33,417 bases of DNA from JAJFTV01 sp964426355 (GTDB taxonomy: Bacteria; Chloroflexota; Anaerolineae; Anaerolineales; Anaerolineaceae). Each line of letters opens with the position of its first letter. Position 1 is the first letter of the stretch. The stretch is from positions 1 through 33,417 of the forward strand of contig CAYRRA010000023.1 in NCBI GenBank assembly GCA_964426355.1, given 5' to 3'. The position numbers were made by a program, and so were the translations under genes. The notes under the pieces are model-generated. The model was given only the letters and a program-made list of their open reading frames with translations. It had not been told where the DNA came from and made no database searches. This document shows positions 31,939-33,417 of this stretch, one piece after another.

Positions 31939-32565
31939 ATGACTGAAGAATTATTCACCAATCGACTTCCCCAAAAACATCCGCTCTTAATCGTTATATC
32001 CGGACCCTCGGGTATCGGCAAGGATACTATCGTCCAGGCGCTGCGCAAGCGTGACCCCTCCTTCCATTTTGTCATCACCTGTGCCAGCCGTGAACCTCGT
32101 CCCGGCGAAGTGCACGGCATCGATTACTTCTTTGTGACCAAAGAGCAGTTCGAAGAAATGATTGAAAACGACGAATTGATTGAATATGCCGTGGTCTATG
32201 ACGAGTACAAAGGGGTACCCCGTCAGCACGTCATCGATGCGCTTAATACGGGCAGAGATGTGCTCATGCGTCTCGATGTACAGGGCGCTGCCCGGATACG
32301 CGCGCTCTTTCCCCAGGCTGTTCTCATCTTCCTGGCTCCTGAAAATGACGAGGAATGGATCAAACGCCTGCAAAATCGGAGAACGGAAACGGTTGAGAAA
32401 ACCCAACTGAGAATTGCAACCGCCAGGGATGAACTGCGCTACCTGGATATCTTTGATTACTATGTGATTAATGCCAGGGATAAAATCGATCAAACCACAG
32501 ACAGCATTCTTGCGATTATTCAATCCGAACATCACCGCATCCATCACAGGGAAGTTACATTATGA
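31939..32565 (+). CDS. gmk: Guanylate kinase (GMP to GDP), divergent GKD/YKG type
   Basis: A 208-residue nucleotide kinase. The P-loop is GPSGIGKDT (residues ~23-31), where most bacterial enzymes have GKG or GKS after the lysine. The GMP-binding arginines (SREPRPGE) and the GIDYFFV segment are conserved, as are the LDVQGAARIR strand and the LQNRRTET lid. The GMP-contact stretch reads YDEYKGVPRQ instead of the usual YYGT, so two positions that touch GMP in the yeast enzyme differ. From memory the same GKD/YKGxP pattern occurs in a clade with chloroplast-type guanylate kinases, so I keep the gmk call. An upstream in-frame TTG (31894) would add 15 unusual residues; ATG 31939 is preferred although its ribosome binding site is modest. 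It overlaps the next gene by 4 bases. Confidence 0.8.
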   Translation: MTEELFTNRLPQKHPLLIVISGPSGIGKDTIVQALRKRDPSFHFVITCASREPRPGEVHGIDYFFVTKEQFEEMIENDELIEYAVVYDEYKGVPRQHVIDALNTGRDVLMRLDVQGAARIRALFPQAVLIFLAPENDEEWIKRLQNRRTETVEKTQLRIATARDELRYLDIFDYYVINARDKIDQTTDSILAIIQSEHHRIHHREVTL

Positions 32566-33365
32566 TAGACCAACCACCAAACCAGCCTGCTCAACCAGGG
32601 AACGGTTATCCAAATGAGCCACAAGTGGAAGAGGTTATTCAAACTCAGCAGGTGAGGATCAATATCAAGACAAAAGCAAAATACCCTTGGGTCACCTGGG
32701 TTTTATTGGGTATCACTGTGATCCTCTTTCTGCTGCAAATACTCAGCGAAAATTTACTGGGCACAGATGTGCTTATGCTTTTTGGCGCAAAAATCAATGG
32801 GTTGATTATTAAGGGTCAGTTCTGGCGTTTGCTCACAGCAACTTTCCTGCATGGCTCCATCCTTCATATCCTCTTTAACATGTATGCACTGTATGTCATC
32901 GGACCGGGTCTTGAAGTGCATTATGGGCATCTGCGGTTCTTGATGCTGTACCTGCTTGCCGGATTTGCCGGGAATGTTGTCTCCTTCACCCTCACAGCTT
33001 CTCCTTCGTTAGGAGCCTCAACAGCGATCTTTGGGTTGATAGCAGCGCAGGGCATCTTTATTTATCGGAATCGTTTCCTGTTTGGCAAGAGATCAAAATC
33101 CCTTTTGGGTAATATTGCTCTCATTGTTATTTTCAACCTTGCCATGGGTCTCAACCCAGGCATTGACAACTGGGGACACCTGGGGGGCTTACTGGGGGGT
33201 GCTGCCTTCGCCTGGTTATCCGGTCCGGTATTAAAGATGCGGCAAGAGATGGGGCAGTTCATCATTGGGGAAGAAAAATCTTCCATCAAAGCTGGGTGGG
33301 TTTTTATCTCTATCGGCTGCATCTTCGCTTTACTGGTCTTTCTGAACATCTTTCTCTTGAGATAA
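32562..33365 (+). CDS. Rhomboid-family intramembrane serine protease
   Basis: A 267-residue six- or seven-helix membrane protein. A polar N-terminal region (~1-40, Pro/Gln/Asn-rich) precedes the first helix. The rhomboid core is clear: FWRLLTATFLHGSILHILFNM with His97, His102 and Asn106, then the catalytic serine Ser153 in GASTAIFG, and the catalytic His206 in NWGHLGGLLGG. The usual serine motif is GxSG; here the last residue is Thr. The N-terminal extension and the seventh helix near the C-terminus resemble Gram-positive GlpG/YqgP-like proteins. Its ATG overlaps the gmk stop (ATGA), so the two are translated together. The substrate is unknown. A stem-loop follows the stop. Confidence 0.9.
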   Translation: MIDQPPNQPAQPGNGYPNEPQVEEVIQTQQVRINIKTKAKYPWVTWVLLGITVILFLLQILSENLLGTDVLMLFGAKINGLIIKGQFWRLLTATFLHGSILHILFNMYALYVIGPGLEVHYGHLRFLMLYLLAGFAGNVVSFTLTASPSLGASTAIFGLIAAQGIFIYRNRFLFGKRSKSLLGNIALIVIFNLAMGLNPGIDNWGHLGGLLGGAAFAWLSGPVLKMRQEMGQFIIGEEKSSIKAGWVFISIGCIFALLVFLNIFLLR

Positions 33366-33370
33366 CACAA

Positions 33371-33415
33371 ACCGGTTCCCCCGTCCGCTTTCTCTATTGG
33401 CTGGGGGAACCTGGT
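33371..33415 (+). terminator. Terminator hairpin after the rhomboid gene (window end)
   Basis: GGTTCCCCC (33374-33382) pairs with GGGGGAACC (33403-33411), extended by three more pairs past a bulged T, with a 20-base loop. Only the first bases after the stem are inside the window, so the T-tract cannot be seen. Confidence 0.55.
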
Positions 33416-33417
33416 CT

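Noticed and set aside
31987..32547. Minus-strand 186-codon frame
   Set aside because: Antisense to the guanylate kinase gene, whose motifs are unambiguous.

Overview
The window looks like chromosomal DNA from an anaerobic Chloroflexota bacterium, most likely of the class Anaerolineae. This is an inference from style: moderate GC, lipoproteins with long Thr/Pro or Ala/Glu linkers, peptide-uptake and fumarate-reductase-like flavoprotein genes of a type common there, and small multi-domain GAF and ATPase genes. No rRNA or other taxonomic marker is present to prove it.

Layout. (a) 1-8173, plus strand: the 3' end of a secreted protein with two InlB/Flg_new-type beta repeats, a small apparently frameshifted ORF, and then a compact NHLP-type peptide export locus. 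That locus has an unusually short HlyD-like adaptor, an ABC transporter with a C39 leader peptidase, a second ABC transporter, and a polytopic membrane protein ending in a cyclic-nucleotide-binding domain. (b) 8174-8423: a perfect 17-bp hairpin next to what looks like the 3' half of a tRNA gene. (c) 8424-14114, minus strand: a complete seven-gene Mrp (mrpABCDEFG) Na+/H+ antiporter operon with overlapping genes. (d) 14733-17595, plus strand: a GT-B glycosyltransferase, a small unknown protein, and a membrane-anchored CAP/SCP-domain protein. (e) 17844-22463, minus strand: a peptide/nickel-type ABC operon (binding lipoprotein, two permeases, no ATPases), preceded by a class A beta-lactamase-like serine hydrolase. 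(f) 22464-23698: 1.2 kb without a convincing gene, holding an orphan hairpin terminator and degenerate interspersed-repeat-like sequence. (g) 23699-25387: a Tat-exported, lipid-anchored FAD oxidoreductase. (h) 26026-33365, plus strand: a lipoprotein with a duplicated domain, a 1214-residue protein with three GAF domains and a P-loop ATPase, a membrane-anchored second ATPase of related type, a divergent guanylate kinase and a rhomboid protease.

How the genes work together. Region (a) reads as an export machine: the C39 domain would cut a double-glycine-type leader while the two ABC subunits export the peptide through a minimal adaptor, and the cyclic-nucleotide protein could gate the system. 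No precursor peptide or modification enzyme is visible, so the cargo lies upstream or elsewhere. Region (c) is one antiporter complex. In region (e) peptides captured by the lipoprotein would cross through the two permeases using ATPases encoded elsewhere.

The best candidate for an undescribed system is the pair at 26879-31884. A soluble triple-GAF sensor ATPase is coupled by a 9-bp gap to a membrane-anchored coiled-coil ATPase. Both carry the same FxGRR, Walker A, DEFERL and H/R-x-PFLLQ architecture, and the three GAF domains share an unusual HPH-x2-G-x2-D insert.
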